In this document: positions 1 through 5,751 of the stretch, in pieces
How the letters are laid out: every line of letters starts with the position of its first letter
Numbering within the stretch: position 1 is the first letter of the stretch
Assembly (NCBI GenBank): GCA_965370265.1
Contig: CBDUSL010000032.1
Coordinates: forward strand, 1-7,150
Source: CBDUSL01 sp965370265
GTDB taxonomy: Bacteria; Patescibacteriota; Patescibacteriia; JAXHNJ01
DNA length: 7,150 nt
Direction: 5' to 3'
Notes under the pieces: model-generated
Database searches by the model: none
Told to the model about the DNA's origin: nothing
What the model saw: the letters and a program-made list of their open reading frames with translations, nothing else
Position numbers and translations under genes: made by a program

Positions 1-1236
1 AAAAGAATATTATTAGTAATCGGATTTCTGGCTATTGCCGTGCTTTTTGGCTATTTAATTTTCCGCTTGTTTTTTGCTCCCTTGGACGTCAATGAAAATG
101 TTAATTACAATATTAACGGATATCTTCCTAATGTAAATATTACCAACCGGCCGGTTATAAACGGCAATGAAAATGTTAATGGAGCTGTTCTTTATAATGT
201 AAACGCCGTTTCCGGCTATACTCCTCCTTCTGAAATTGCTTCGGGGGGGGCGACTATAGTTTCGCCTATAGTAGAAACTTTAACCCAGGACTTGGTTATT
301 GCCAGCAATAAAAAAGATGTGGTGTATTATGATCCGTTAACCGGCGAATTCTATCGGGTAAACCAGGACGGAACGACAAAAACCAAACTGACGGAAGATA
401 CTTATCCGTCCGCAGAAAAAGTATATTGGTCTCCCTCGCAGGATAAAGCCATATTAAGCTTTCCTGATGATTCAAAAATAACTTATGATTTTAACCTAAA
501 AAAACAATACAGCTTACCTAAAGAAACGGACGAATTTTCATTTTCCCCTTCAGGCAGTCAAATTGCTTTTAAATATGTGGGGGCGGATCCTGGTGATAAC
601 TGGCTGGCTGTATCAAGTCCGGACAGTTCCGGCGCAAAAATTATTGAAGATTTAGGCGAGTATGCCGACCAGGTTACAGTGAGCTGGTCTCCTAATAACC
701 AAATTATCGCCAATTATGCCAAAGGAAGTGGTATCAATACGCAAGAAATAATATTTCTTGGACAGAATAATGAAAATTTCCCAGCTGTAGATGTGCCGGG
801 AAGAGGCTTTAAATCTATTTGGTCGCCAGCCGGGGACCAAATTCTTTTTAGCGTTTTTAATGAGGAATCAAACTATAACCCCTCGCTTTATATTATGAAT
901 GGCTCAATAAGTAACTTGGGCGCTTATCAGACCAGTTTAAATATAGCTACCTGGCCTGATAAATGTGTTTTCGGGACAGATAACGCTGTTTACTGCGCCG
1001 TGCCTAGGTTTTTGCCCAGTGGCAGTGATTTATACCCTGAGTTAGCCCAAAATTTAGCTGATGATTTTTATAAAATTGACTTGGTAACCGGAGCAAAAAC
1101 TCTTTTGGCTCAACCGGTGAATACTTCCGGTTACGGAAATTTTACCGCAGAAAGCGTGTTTCTTTCGGCCGGCGGCGAATTTCTTTATTTTACGGATGAA
1201 AGCACCGGCCGGGTTTATAAGATTAGATTGAAATAA
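1..1236 (+). CDS. Membrane-anchored beta-propeller (TolB/WD40-like) protein, 5' end outside the window
   Basis: The reading frame is open from base 1 and ends with TAA at 1234-1236. A GTG at 40 is a possible start, but it falls inside a hydrophobic helix preceded by Lys-Arg (KRILLVIGFLAIAVLFGYLI), so the true start is probably upstream and the gene is 5'-partial. The helix (about bases 10-85) is a single N-terminal membrane anchor. An Asn/Val-rich low-complexity linker follows (about 88-220), then a long beta-rich domain. That domain repeats W/F-S-P motifs typical of PD40/TolB-type propeller blades: WSPS at 427, FSPSG at 541, WSPNN at 685 and WSPAG at 820, plus late blades with YDPLTG- and IDLVTG-like turns. 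Inference: an extracytoplasmic propeller tethered to the membrane, probably a protein or ligand binding scaffold; no catalytic residues are recognisable. The DsbA-like gene starts 5 bases downstream, so co-transcription is likely. Confidence is high for the fold type and low for any specific role. Confidence 0.85.
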   Translation, partial: KRILLVIGFLAIAVLFGYLIFRLFFAPLDVNENVNYNINGYLPNVNITNRPVINGNENVNGAVLYNVNAVSGYTPPSEIASGGATIVSPIVETLTQDLVIASNKKDVVYYDPLTGEFYRVNQDGTTKTKLTEDTYPSAEKVYWSPSQDKAILSFPDDSKITYDFNLKKQYSLPKETDEFSFSPSGSQIAFKYVGADPGDNWLAVSSPDSSGAKIIEDLGEYADQVTVSWSPNNQIIANYAKGSGINTQEIIFLGQNNENFPAVDVPGRGFKSIWSPAGDQILFSVFNEESNYNPSLYIMNGSISNLGAYQTSLNIATWPDKCVFGTDNAVYCAVPRFLPSGSDLYPELAQNLADDFYKIDLVTGAKTLLAQPVNTSGYGNFTAESVFLSAGGEFLYFTDESTGRVYKIRLK

Positions 1237-1241
1237 AATTA

Positions 1242-1862
1242 ATGGATAAAAAAAAGATTACCCTTAATGCCCTTTTTATAGCGGCTGTTTTAGTAATTAT
1301 AATTTTTGCTGTTTCCATATTTTCTTCGTATACCTGGAAAAATACTTCAAATTTTCCTAAAGTAACTTCAAAAAACCCTATTTTGGGCAAAAAAAATGCC
1401 GATGTACAAATTATAGAATACGGAGATTTCCAGTGCCCGTACTGCAAAGAATTAGCCGCAATATTTCGCGAAGTTTATAAAGAATATGGGGATAAAATTT
1501 CTTTTGTTTGGAAGGATTATCCTCTTTATAGTATACACGAAGATTCTCTGGCGGCGGCTAAAGCCGGCCGTTGCGCAAATAAACAGGATAATTTTTGGGA
1601 CATGCATGACTTAATTTTTGCTAACCAACAGAATCTTTCTGACGAAATATATCTTTCTTTTGCCAGCCAAATTGGCCTTGATACCGATAAATTTATCCAA
1701 TGCATGAATAATAATGAAACTCTGGATCTGGTACAAGAAGATATTGAAGAAGCAATGGATTTGGGAATAATTGGCACTCCTCATTTCTACGTCGGCAGTT
1801 ATGTTATTACCGAACTGATTACCTACGAACAGCTCAAAGAAATTATAAATTACTCACTATAA
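1242..1862 (+). CDS. Membrane-tethered DsbA-family thiol-disulfide oxidoreductase
   Basis: The 206-aa protein has a Lys-rich start and one hydrophobic helix (about residues 9-29), which acts as a signal anchor. A thioredoxin-fold domain of the Thioredoxin_4/DsbA type follows. The redox motif CPYC is at residues 65-68 in the context YGDFQCPYC, and the cis-proline loop GTPHFYVG is at 178-185 (GTPTF is the commoner form). Between them is the helical insertion with a conserved-looking FWDMHDLIF segment and two more cysteines (C111, C154), as often seen in this family. Expected role: forming or isomerising disulfides in exported proteins outside the membrane. No DsbB or VKOR partner is in the window. 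The ATG lies 5 bases after the preceding stop without a clear Shine-Dalgarno, so translational coupling to the propeller gene is plausible. A terminator for this strand lies at 1961-1986. It could be reductive rather than oxidative; the sequence does not decide. Confidence 0.93.
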   Translation: MDKKKITLNALFIAAVLVIIIFAVSIFSSYTWKNTSNFPKVTSKNPILGKKNADVQIIEYGDFQCPYCKELAAIFREVYKEYGDKISFVWKDYPLYSIHEDSLAAAKAGRCANKQDNFWDMHDLIFANQQNLSDEIYLSFASQIGLDTDKFIQCMNNNETLDLVQEDIEEAMDLGIIGTPHFYVGSYVITELITYEQLKEIINYSL

Positions 1863-1905
1863 AAATCCCTGGTCCTTGAGCCGGAATCCCGGTTTCGCCA
1901 GGGAT
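1861..1905 (-). terminator. Second (distal) minus-strand hairpin with short U-tail
   Basis: An 8-bp stem pairs 1865-1872 with 1898-1905 (ATCCCTGG/CCAGGGAT). Its large loop contains an inner CCGG/CCGG hairpin. Read on the minus strand, it is followed by five T (1861-1865). No T-run follows on the plus strand, so it fits best as a backup terminator behind the one at 1906-1934. It touches the stop codon of the DsbA-like gene. Confidence 0.5.
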
Positions 1906-1934
1906 AAAAAAAGGGTGACTGTTTAGGTCACCCT
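1906..1934 (-). terminator. Rho-independent terminator of the minus-strand orphan gene
   Basis: A perfect 8-bp stem pairs 1912-1919 with 1927-1934 (AGGGTGAC/GTCACCCT) around a 7-nt loop. On the minus strand it is followed directly by seven T (complement of A7 at 1906-1912). It lies about 35 bases past the stop of the 1970-2305 gene. Confidence 0.85.
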
Positions 1935-1960
1935 ACGTTAAGGTACGATTAGCAATCAGT

Positions 1961-1986
1961 ATTCCGACTTTATCGGGATTTTTTTT
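1961..1986 (+). terminator. Rho-independent terminator of the propeller/DsbA transcription unit
   Basis: A 7-bp stem (ATTCCGA at 1961-1967, TCGGGAT at 1973-1979, one T-G wobble) with a 5-nt loop is followed by a run of T up to 1986. It faces the plus strand and overlaps the last codons of the convergent minus-strand gene, so the two convergent units terminate across each other. Confidence 0.8.
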
Positions 1987-2305
1987 CTGTCTTTTTCGCT
2001 TTGGTGTCTTCCTTTTTGGGAAGCTGTCTTTTCATGGACTTGGCTGTGGCGGGGTGGATTTTTTCCACCATGGTGATGAGTCTCTGAGCGATTTCCCGGT
2101 TGAAGCGCGGATCATTGGCATAGCTGTACATATTGGCAGCAATGTCATAACCATTTCTTTCGAAGTGTCCTACGACACCGGGTTTTGACAGAAAAGTGTC
2201 AACTTTCTGAATGAGCGTTTCTTCGCCCCCAGGTTTGCTGACTATGCGGCCTGCATCAGGCACACCGAGAAGTGCGCAGAAGTTGTTGATGCTTGCTCTA
2301 CACAT
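1970..2305 (-). CDS. Small basic protein of unknown function (111 aa)
   Basis: I do not recognise this protein. It has 111 residues, starts MCRASINNFCALLG, has two Cys (C2, C10), no membrane helix or signal peptide, and a central helical segment (about residues 60-85, NREIAQRLITMVEKIHPATA). The C-terminal tail of about 20 residues is rich in Lys/Arg/Glu (QLPKKEDTKAKKTEKKSR) and is probably disordered and nucleic-acid or ribosome compatible. It is very likely real: the minus strand has a strong Shine-Dalgarno (AAAAGGAG, complement of 2314-2321) 8 nt before the ATG, and a strong terminator follows the stop. By eye its coding DNA is clearly more GC-rich than recG or the genes at 5.1-6.8 kb, which may mean different expression or transfer. 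A long structured 5' leader with an anti-SD element lies upstream, so its translation may be regulated. Confidence 0.8.
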   Translation of the reverse strand: MCRASINNFCALLGVPDAGRIVSKPGGEETLIQKVDTFLSKPGVVGHFERNGYDIAANMYSYANDPRFNREIAQRLITMVEKIHPATAKSMKRQLPKKEDTKAKKTEKKSR

Positions 2306-2321
2306 TTGGCGATCTCCTTTT
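2303..2321 (-). promoter_or_regulatory. Shine-Dalgarno/start region with an upstream complementary element
   Basis: The minus strand reads AAAAGGAG, 8 nt, ATG, one of the best ribosome binding sites in the window. Bases 2304-2317, which cover GGAG and the first two bases of the start codon, are perfectly complementary at RNA level to transcript bases copied from 2475-2488. Pairing would hide the ribosome site. A small 5-bp hairpin (TTAGC/GCTAA, 2329-2343) sits just upstream. The rest of the leader (2344-2416) is AT- and purine-rich, and I see no further element in it. Confidence 0.6.
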
Positions 2322-2416
2322 GAGTGGGTTAGCTGACTGCTAATTTATGGTAATCTTTTTCAATTAATCCCCCTTTCTTTCTTGCCCGTTGTAGTTATTG
2401 CAATCCATTGATTAAT

Positions 2417-2577
2417 AAAAAAGTGGAGGGAGCGCCTCCTATTTACAAATGGCCCAAGGCTGGATGTTTACAGGGGAGATCGCCAAATCAAAACCCTATA
2501 AGCATTCTAGCCAGACCTTCTCCGTTTATATATGGAGAGGGCTCCCTCTTAAATTACCTGTTTTGAAGAACAAAAGT
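2417..2577 (-). ncRNA. Candidate structured regulatory RNA or riboswitch-like leader (no known family recognised)
   Basis: This is transcribed from the promoter at 2582-2613, and the inferred RNA is about 160 nt. Visible pairings: P1, 8 perfect bp closing the whole domain (2541-2548 with 2426-2433, GAGGGAGC/GCTCCCTC). P2, directly stacked on P1, CCTCTCC with GGAGA-A-GG (2534-2540 with 2516-2523), 10-nt loop. P3, a long arm: 4 bp (2511-2514 with 2460-2463), a 5-nt bulge, then 11 pairs with one mismatch (2494-2505 with 2464-2475) and an 18-nt loop. That loop plus its closing base contains AUUUGGCGAUCUCC, complementary to the ribosome site of the downstream gene. A weaker fourth arm may form at about 2435-2459. 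Near the 3' end, GGAGG/CCUCC (2435-2439 with 2425-2429) makes a terminator-like hairpin before a six-U run (2417-2422); it shares bases with P1, so the two are mutually exclusive. I matched it to no known class (not tmRNA, RNase P or SRP RNA by their signature motifs). It could be a leader of the 1970-2305 gene, a separate small RNA, or both. Confidence 0.5.
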
Positions 2578-2581
2578 ACTT

Positions 2582-2613
2582 ATTATACTAATACAAATTT
2601 TATATTATGTCAA
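2582..2613 (-). promoter_or_regulatory. Sigma70-type promoter driving the structured RNA and orphan gene
   Basis: On the minus strand, a perfect -35 TTGACA (complement of 2608-2613) is followed after 17 nt by TAGTAT (2585-2590), which overlaps a perfect TATAAT (2582-2587, 20-nt spacing). Initiation is expected near 2575-2578. It begins 10 bases after the recG stop, so the downstream unit has its own promoter. This is the most consensus-like promoter in the window. Confidence 0.75.
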
Positions 2614-2623
2614 TGACTAAAGG

Positions 2624-4696
2624 TTATTCCCAGTGAATATCTTTATAAAGATTATCTACTTTTTGCCTAAGATTAGGGAATTTTAAGAGATGAGGATCGT
2701 TTTCGGTAAGATCTTTAGCCGCTTCTCGCGCTTTTTTAATAATATCCACATCGGTCAAAGTAGCCATTTTAAAATCAGGCAATCCTGACTGATGTAGGCC
2801 GCTTAACACACCTGGTCCTCTCATTTTCAAATCAAACTCAGCCAGTTTAAAGCCATCCTGGGATTTTTCCATTGCTTTAAGCCTTCTTTTAGTATTATGA
2901 GAATCGCTATCGGTAAATAAAAAGCAATAGGATTGTTTGTCACTCCGGCCTACCCGGCCCCTAAATTGGTGAAGCTGAGCCAAGCCAAATCTTTCCGAGC
3001 CTTCAATCATCATAACAGTGGCGTTTGGAATATCAATCCCTACTTCAATGACCGACGTAGAAACGAGAATATTTATCTCATTATTTTTCATCTGGTCCAT
3101 GATTTTTTCTTTTTCCTTTGTTTTCATTTTTCCGTGAAGCATGGTCACTTTAAAATCCGGAAATACTTCTTTTGATATTTTTTCGTATTCTTGTTTGACC
3201 GACTTAACCCCCAGTTTGTCAGAAGGCTCAATCAAGGGACAAACAACAAAAATTTGCCGGCCGCTTATTACCTGATCATGAATAAAAGCGTAAGTTTTTC
3301 CTCTTTCGTCAGAAATAACTACCTTGGTAATTATTTTTTTTCGGCCCTTAGGCATTTCGTCAATTATGGATAGGTCAAGATCGGCATAAACAGTTAGAGC
3401 TAAACTCCTTGGAATCGGAGTGGCCGTCATAGAAAGAAGATGAGGAGCGAGTTGGTGCTTTTCAGAAGACTTGTCCCGAAGGGCTTTTCTCTGAGCCACG
3501 CCAAAACGATGCTGTTCATCAACAATAACCAGTCCGAGATTATAGAAACTAATTGCATCCTGAATAATTGAATGGGTGCCGATGATAATATTAATAGTCC
3601 CATTTTTTATTTTGTTTAAAATTTCTTTTTTACCTATTTCTTCTTTTTCTAGTTTAATTAGACTTCTAGTAAGAAGACAGATTTTTATATCCAGGCCTTT
3701 GGTTAATTCGTTAATTTTTTCATAATGCTGTCTAGCCAAAATTTCTGTGGGAGCCATAAAGGCCGACTGAAAATTATTTTTTATCACGTTAAGCATAGCC
3801 ATAACCGCGACGACAGTTTTACCTGAACCGACATCTCCTTCAAGAAGCCTGTTCATGGGATTACCCCTGATCAGGTCTTTAAGAATTTCATCAGCCGAAT
3901 TTAACTGTGCTTTGGTTAATTTGAAGGGAAGGGAATTTTTGAAATTTTCGATTATTTTATCATTTATTTTTATTTGAGGGGATTTGGTTTCTTTAATATA
4001 TCTCTTATTCTGAAGGGCCTGGATCTGGATAAGAAAAAGTTCGCCAAATTTAAACCTTTCGACCGCTTTTTCCGCCTTTTCCAGAGTATCGGGAAAATGT
4101 ATCTGCATTATGGCCTTTTTTAAGGCCATTAGAGTATATTTTTTGGTGATTTCAGGCGGCAGTGTTTCTTCAATTTTCTGGGCCAGAGGCAGGGCCGTTT
4201 TAATATAATACCTAATTTGCCTTTGGGTAAGTCCAGCGGTTAAAGGGTAAACCGGCACAATCCGGCCAGTGTGGGTCTGGTCTTTTTTTACCTTTTCAAA
4301 AGAGGGGGAGATAAATTCAGGAGTAAGCTCATCCATTTTTACTTTCCCGGAAAGGATTATCTCATCTCCGGGGAACAGTGTTTTATCAAGATAAGGCTGA
4401 TTAAACCAAATTACTTTAATAGGGCCTGTTTCATCCTCAATCATACTTTCGGTAATGGTCATTTTCCTTCTTTTCCAGCTTCTTCTGGATTTTATCAGCT
4501 GAACTTTTCCCTGAACGGTAAAAACTTCCCCCGGCTTGATATCGCTGATTTTTGAAATTTGAGAAAAATCATCATAGCGATAAGGAAAATAAAAAAGCAG
4601 ATCTTGAATCTTTTTCAGACCCAGATTTTTCAGCCGCTGGGACATGGTTGGTCCGACAGTTGGGATTTCTTTAAAGCTAGAACCAGGATTTAACAT
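2624..4696 (-). CDS. recG: ATP-dependent DNA helicase RecG
   Basis: The 690-aa length is normal for RecG, which remodels stalled replication forks and branch-migrates Holliday junctions in the cytoplasm. Domains in order: an N-terminal helix-hairpin-helix-like stretch (IPTVGPTMSQRLKNLG, 11-26) and the family signature LLFYFPYRYDD (33-43); the OB-fold wedge domain (about 55-150); then two helicase lobes. Motifs seen: Walker A GDVGSGKT (287-294), motif Ia APTEILA (315-321), motif II DEQH (393-396, the usual RecG variant of DEAH), motif III SMTATPIPR (422-430), HGKMK (521-525), motif V STSVIEVGIDIPNA (546-559), motif VI QFRGRVGR (577-584), and the RecG C-terminal signature DGFKLAEFDLKMRGPG (614-629). 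No truncation or missing residue is visible. It ends 10 bases before the promoter of the downstream RNA. No Shine-Dalgarno precedes the ATG; see the promoter entry. Confidence 0.97.
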   Translation of the reverse strand: MLNPGSSFKEIPTVGPTMSQRLKNLGLKKIQDLLFYFPYRYDDFSQISKISDIKPGEVFTVQGKVQLIKSRRSWKRRKMTITESMIEDETGPIKVIWFNQPYLDKTLFPGDEIILSGKVKMDELTPEFISPSFEKVKKDQTHTGRIVPVYPLTAGLTQRQIRYYIKTALPLAQKIEETLPPEITKKYTLMALKKAIMQIHFPDTLEKAEKAVERFKFGELFLIQIQALQNKRYIKETKSPQIKINDKIIENFKNSLPFKLTKAQLNSADEILKDLIRGNPMNRLLEGDVGSGKTVVAVMAMLNVIKNNFQSAFMAPTEILARQHYEKINELTKGLDIKICLLTRSLIKLEKEEIGKKEILNKIKNGTINIIIGTHSIIQDAISFYNLGLVIVDEQHRFGVAQRKALRDKSSEKHQLAPHLLSMTATPIPRSLALTVYADLDLSIIDEMPKGRKKIITKVVISDERGKTYAFIHDQVISGRQIFVVCPLIEPSDKLGVKSVKQEYEKISKEVFPDFKVTMLHGKMKTKEKEKIMDQMKNNEINILVSTSVIEVGIDIPNATVMMIEGSERFGLAQLHQFRGRVGRSDKQSYCFLFTDSDSHNTKRRLKAMEKSQDGFKLAEFDLKMRGPGVLSGLHQSGLPDFKMATLTDVDIIKKAREAAKDLTENDPHLLKFPNLRQKVDNLYKDIHWE

Positions 4697-4711
4697 ATAC
4701 TTATTTTACCA
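4697..4711 (-). promoter_or_regulatory. Extended -10 promoter of recG, suggesting a leaderless mRNA
   Basis: The minus strand reads TGG-TAAAAT (4703-4711), then six bases (AAGTAT), then the recG ATG. This matches an extended -10 (TGnTATAAT, one mismatch) with the start codon at the expected +1. No Shine-Dalgarno and no good -35 are visible. Together these suggest transcription starts at or within a base of the AUG. The call rests on one short AT-rich motif. Confidence 0.4.
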
Positions 4712-4714
4712 TAA

Positions 4715-4752
4715 ATAATAAATAATAAAGAAACGAGTGCCTTGAAGCACTC
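4715..4752 (-). terminator. Terminator between tRNA-Arg and recG
   Basis: A perfect 6-bp stem pairs 4735-4740 with 4747-4752 (GAGTGC/GCACTC) around a 6-nt loop. On the minus strand it is followed by a U-rich but interrupted tail (GTTTCTTTATTATT). It lies 30 bases after the tRNA CCA end and separates the tRNA from recG. Confidence 0.65.
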
Positions 4753-4781
4753 ATGGAAAATTTTTTACGAATTTATTAAAA

Positions 4782-4856
4782 TGGTGCCCTCGAGAGGAAT
4801 CGAACCTCTATTTTAGAATCCGCAATCCTATGTCCTATCCGTTGAACGACGAGGGC
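4782..4856 (-). tRNA. tRNA-Arg, anticodon GCG, CCA encoded
   Basis: A full cloverleaf reads on the minus strand. The acceptor stem is GCCCTCG/CGAGGGC with discriminator A. The D-arm is GTTC/GGAC with loop AACGGATA, including A20, a known arginine identity base. The anticodon stem is TAGGA/TTCTA (one G-T pair) with loop TTGCGGA, so the anticodon is GCG (4821-4823). The variable loop is AAAT. The T-arm is AGAGG-TTCGATT-CCTCT, followed by an encoded CCA (4782-4784). It should read CGC and CGU arginine codons. Most bacteria use an A34 (inosine) ACG isoacceptor for these, so G34 is noteworthy. Upstream, AT-rich DNA with a weak TAAATT -10-like box (4871-4876) belongs to a 100-bp tandem repeat that also copies the first 12 nt of the tRNA. 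A terminator follows at 4715-4752. Confidence 0.96.
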
Positions 4857-5057
4857 AAGGTATCGAAGTTAATTTATTTTTTAATTTTAAAACCAAGTTT
4901 ATTAAAATCCGTTGTCACCCTGTGGGTGATCCGCCTCGGGCGGAAACGACGAGGGCAAGGTATCGAAGTTAATTTATTTTTTAATTTTAAAACCAAGTTT
5001 ATTAAAATCCGTTGTCACCCTGCGGGTGATCCGCCTCGGGCGGAAACGACGAGGGCA
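4845..5057 (+). repeat. 100-bp tandem repeat carrying the tRNA 5' end and a double hairpin
   Basis: Unit 1 is 4845-4944 and unit 2 is 4945-5044. They are identical except for T4923 versus C5023. A third partial copy (13 bases) is 5045-5057. Each unit contains, left to right, 12 bases of the tRNA-Arg gene (its nucleotides 12 to 1), 58 bases of tRNA upstream flank, and a 30-base pair of touching hairpins (TCACCC-TGY-GGGTGA at 4915-4929, then TCCGCC-TCG-GGCGGA at 4930-4944). The single difference falls in the first hairpin's loop. The tRNA promoter region is thus duplicated, with abortive 12-nt tRNA starts upstream. The 13-base AACGACGAGGGCA borders every unit, which could mean insertion of an 87-bp hairpin element with a 13-bp duplication, or tandem duplication by slippage. 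Confidence 0.95.
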
Positions 5058-5124
5058 TTGGTTGTTTACTAAGTCTCGCTACATCGTTAGGCGATTAAAA
5101 TGCTATGCAAACTTAAAAAGACAT

Positions 5125-5625
5125 TTACAACTTTAACGTTCGGGTAATTGAATCTGCCGAAGGTTCTTCCTCTTTTTCTAAATCTTCTTCAATATATTTT
5201 TTTAGGATTTCACGAACTTCAAGAGGGTTTTGGTTTTCTAGTGATACAGGAAGAGTGGGTTTCATCATGCCTTTAAAATCAAAATAAAGAACTTTAATTT
5301 CCGGGGGGCGGTAAACAATCCAAAAATTCTTAATATCTTCAAAGGCATAAAAACTACGTCCGACTTCAACCCCTTCTTCTTTTATCTGGCATTCAATTTT
5401 CCCGGGTGTTTTTTTATTTTGAAAAATAAAAATTATACCAACTAAAATAATAATGAGAGTAAAAAGATAATTGGCGGTAATAATTGACCAGGTAAGAGCT
5501 GAGAGGGAGATAATAATCACCCAAACATACCAAGCTCTTCCTCTTTCGGGCTGTTTAAATTCCGGGAAAGACCAGTTTTGAAGAATTTTTCCCCTATCAG
5601 GGATTTCTTTTGTTTTTTCAGGCAT
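5125..5625 (-). CDS. Two-helix membrane protein with a PH-like cytoplasmic domain
   Basis: The 166-aa protein has an N-terminal soluble part (1-30) with a Trp-Ser-Phe-Pro-Glu-Phe motif (18-23), two membrane helices separated by a very short turn (about 31-50 and 52-68), then a beta-rich domain (about 76-145). The sequence I-K-E-E-G-V-E-V, Y-A-F-E-D-I-K-N-F-W-I-V-Y, a strand pair and a closing amphipathic helix (LEVREILKKYIEE) resemble the bacterial PH-like fold of small membrane proteins. The tail is acidic. Both helices sit in a hairpin, so both soluble parts should face the cytoplasm. No enzyme motif is seen; function unknown. The start is supported by a strong AGGAGG (complement of 5635-5640) 9 nt before the ATG. 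A TATAAT on the minus strand at 5785-5790 could be its -10, which would give a leader of about 150 nt containing a hairpin repeat. Confidence 0.82.
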   Translation of the reverse strand: MPEKTKEIPDRGKILQNWSFPEFKQPERGRAWYVWVIIISLSALTWSIITANYLFTLIIILVGIIFIFQNKKTPGKIECQIKEEGVEVGRSFYAFEDIKNFWIVYRPPEIKVLYFDFKGMMKPTLPVSLENQNPLEVREILKKYIEEDLEKEEEPSADSITRTLKL

Positions 5626-5678
5626 ATTTTTAATCCTCCTGATTAAATATTATTATCTTTATAGAAAAATGAATTGTA

Positions 5679-5751
5679 TTGGCGGTGGGAGCAGGATTCC
5701 CCGCCAAAGGCGGGTGCGCCTCGGGCGCAGAACCTATTTTGAGATTGGCGG
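5679..5751 (+). repeat. Single 66-bp repeat unit with double hairpin (left flank of nuclease cassette)
   Basis: One full unit (5679-5744) is identical base for base to the units at 6898-7150, followed by the first 7 bases (TTGGCGG) of a next unit. Inside are two touching hairpins, CCCGCC-AAA-GGCGGG (5700-5714) and TGCGCC-TCG-GGCGCA (5715-5729). TTGGCGG (5679-5685) can instead pair with CCGCCAA (5701-5707), an alternative fold. The GC-rich element stands out from its AT-rich surroundings. It lies in the 5' leader region of the 5125-5625 gene. Confidence 0.93.

Noticed and set aside
2426..2548. Plus-strand reading of the structured RNA region as a non-coding gene
   Set aside because: The stems are symmetric, but the plus strand lacks a good promoter before it and a U-run after it, while the minus strand has both.
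4271..4555. Plus-strand 94-aa open frame inside recG
   Set aside because: It is antisense to the conserved OB-fold region of recG; no independent signals.
4845..4857. Phage or island attachment site in tRNA-Arg
   Set aside because: The duplicated segment is the tRNA 5' end rather than the 3' end, the repeats are 100 bp apart, and no integrase gene is in the window.
4830..5072. Plus-strand 80-aa open frame
   Set aside because: It covers the antisense of the tRNA and the 100-bp tandem repeat; the peptide is simply the repeat translated.
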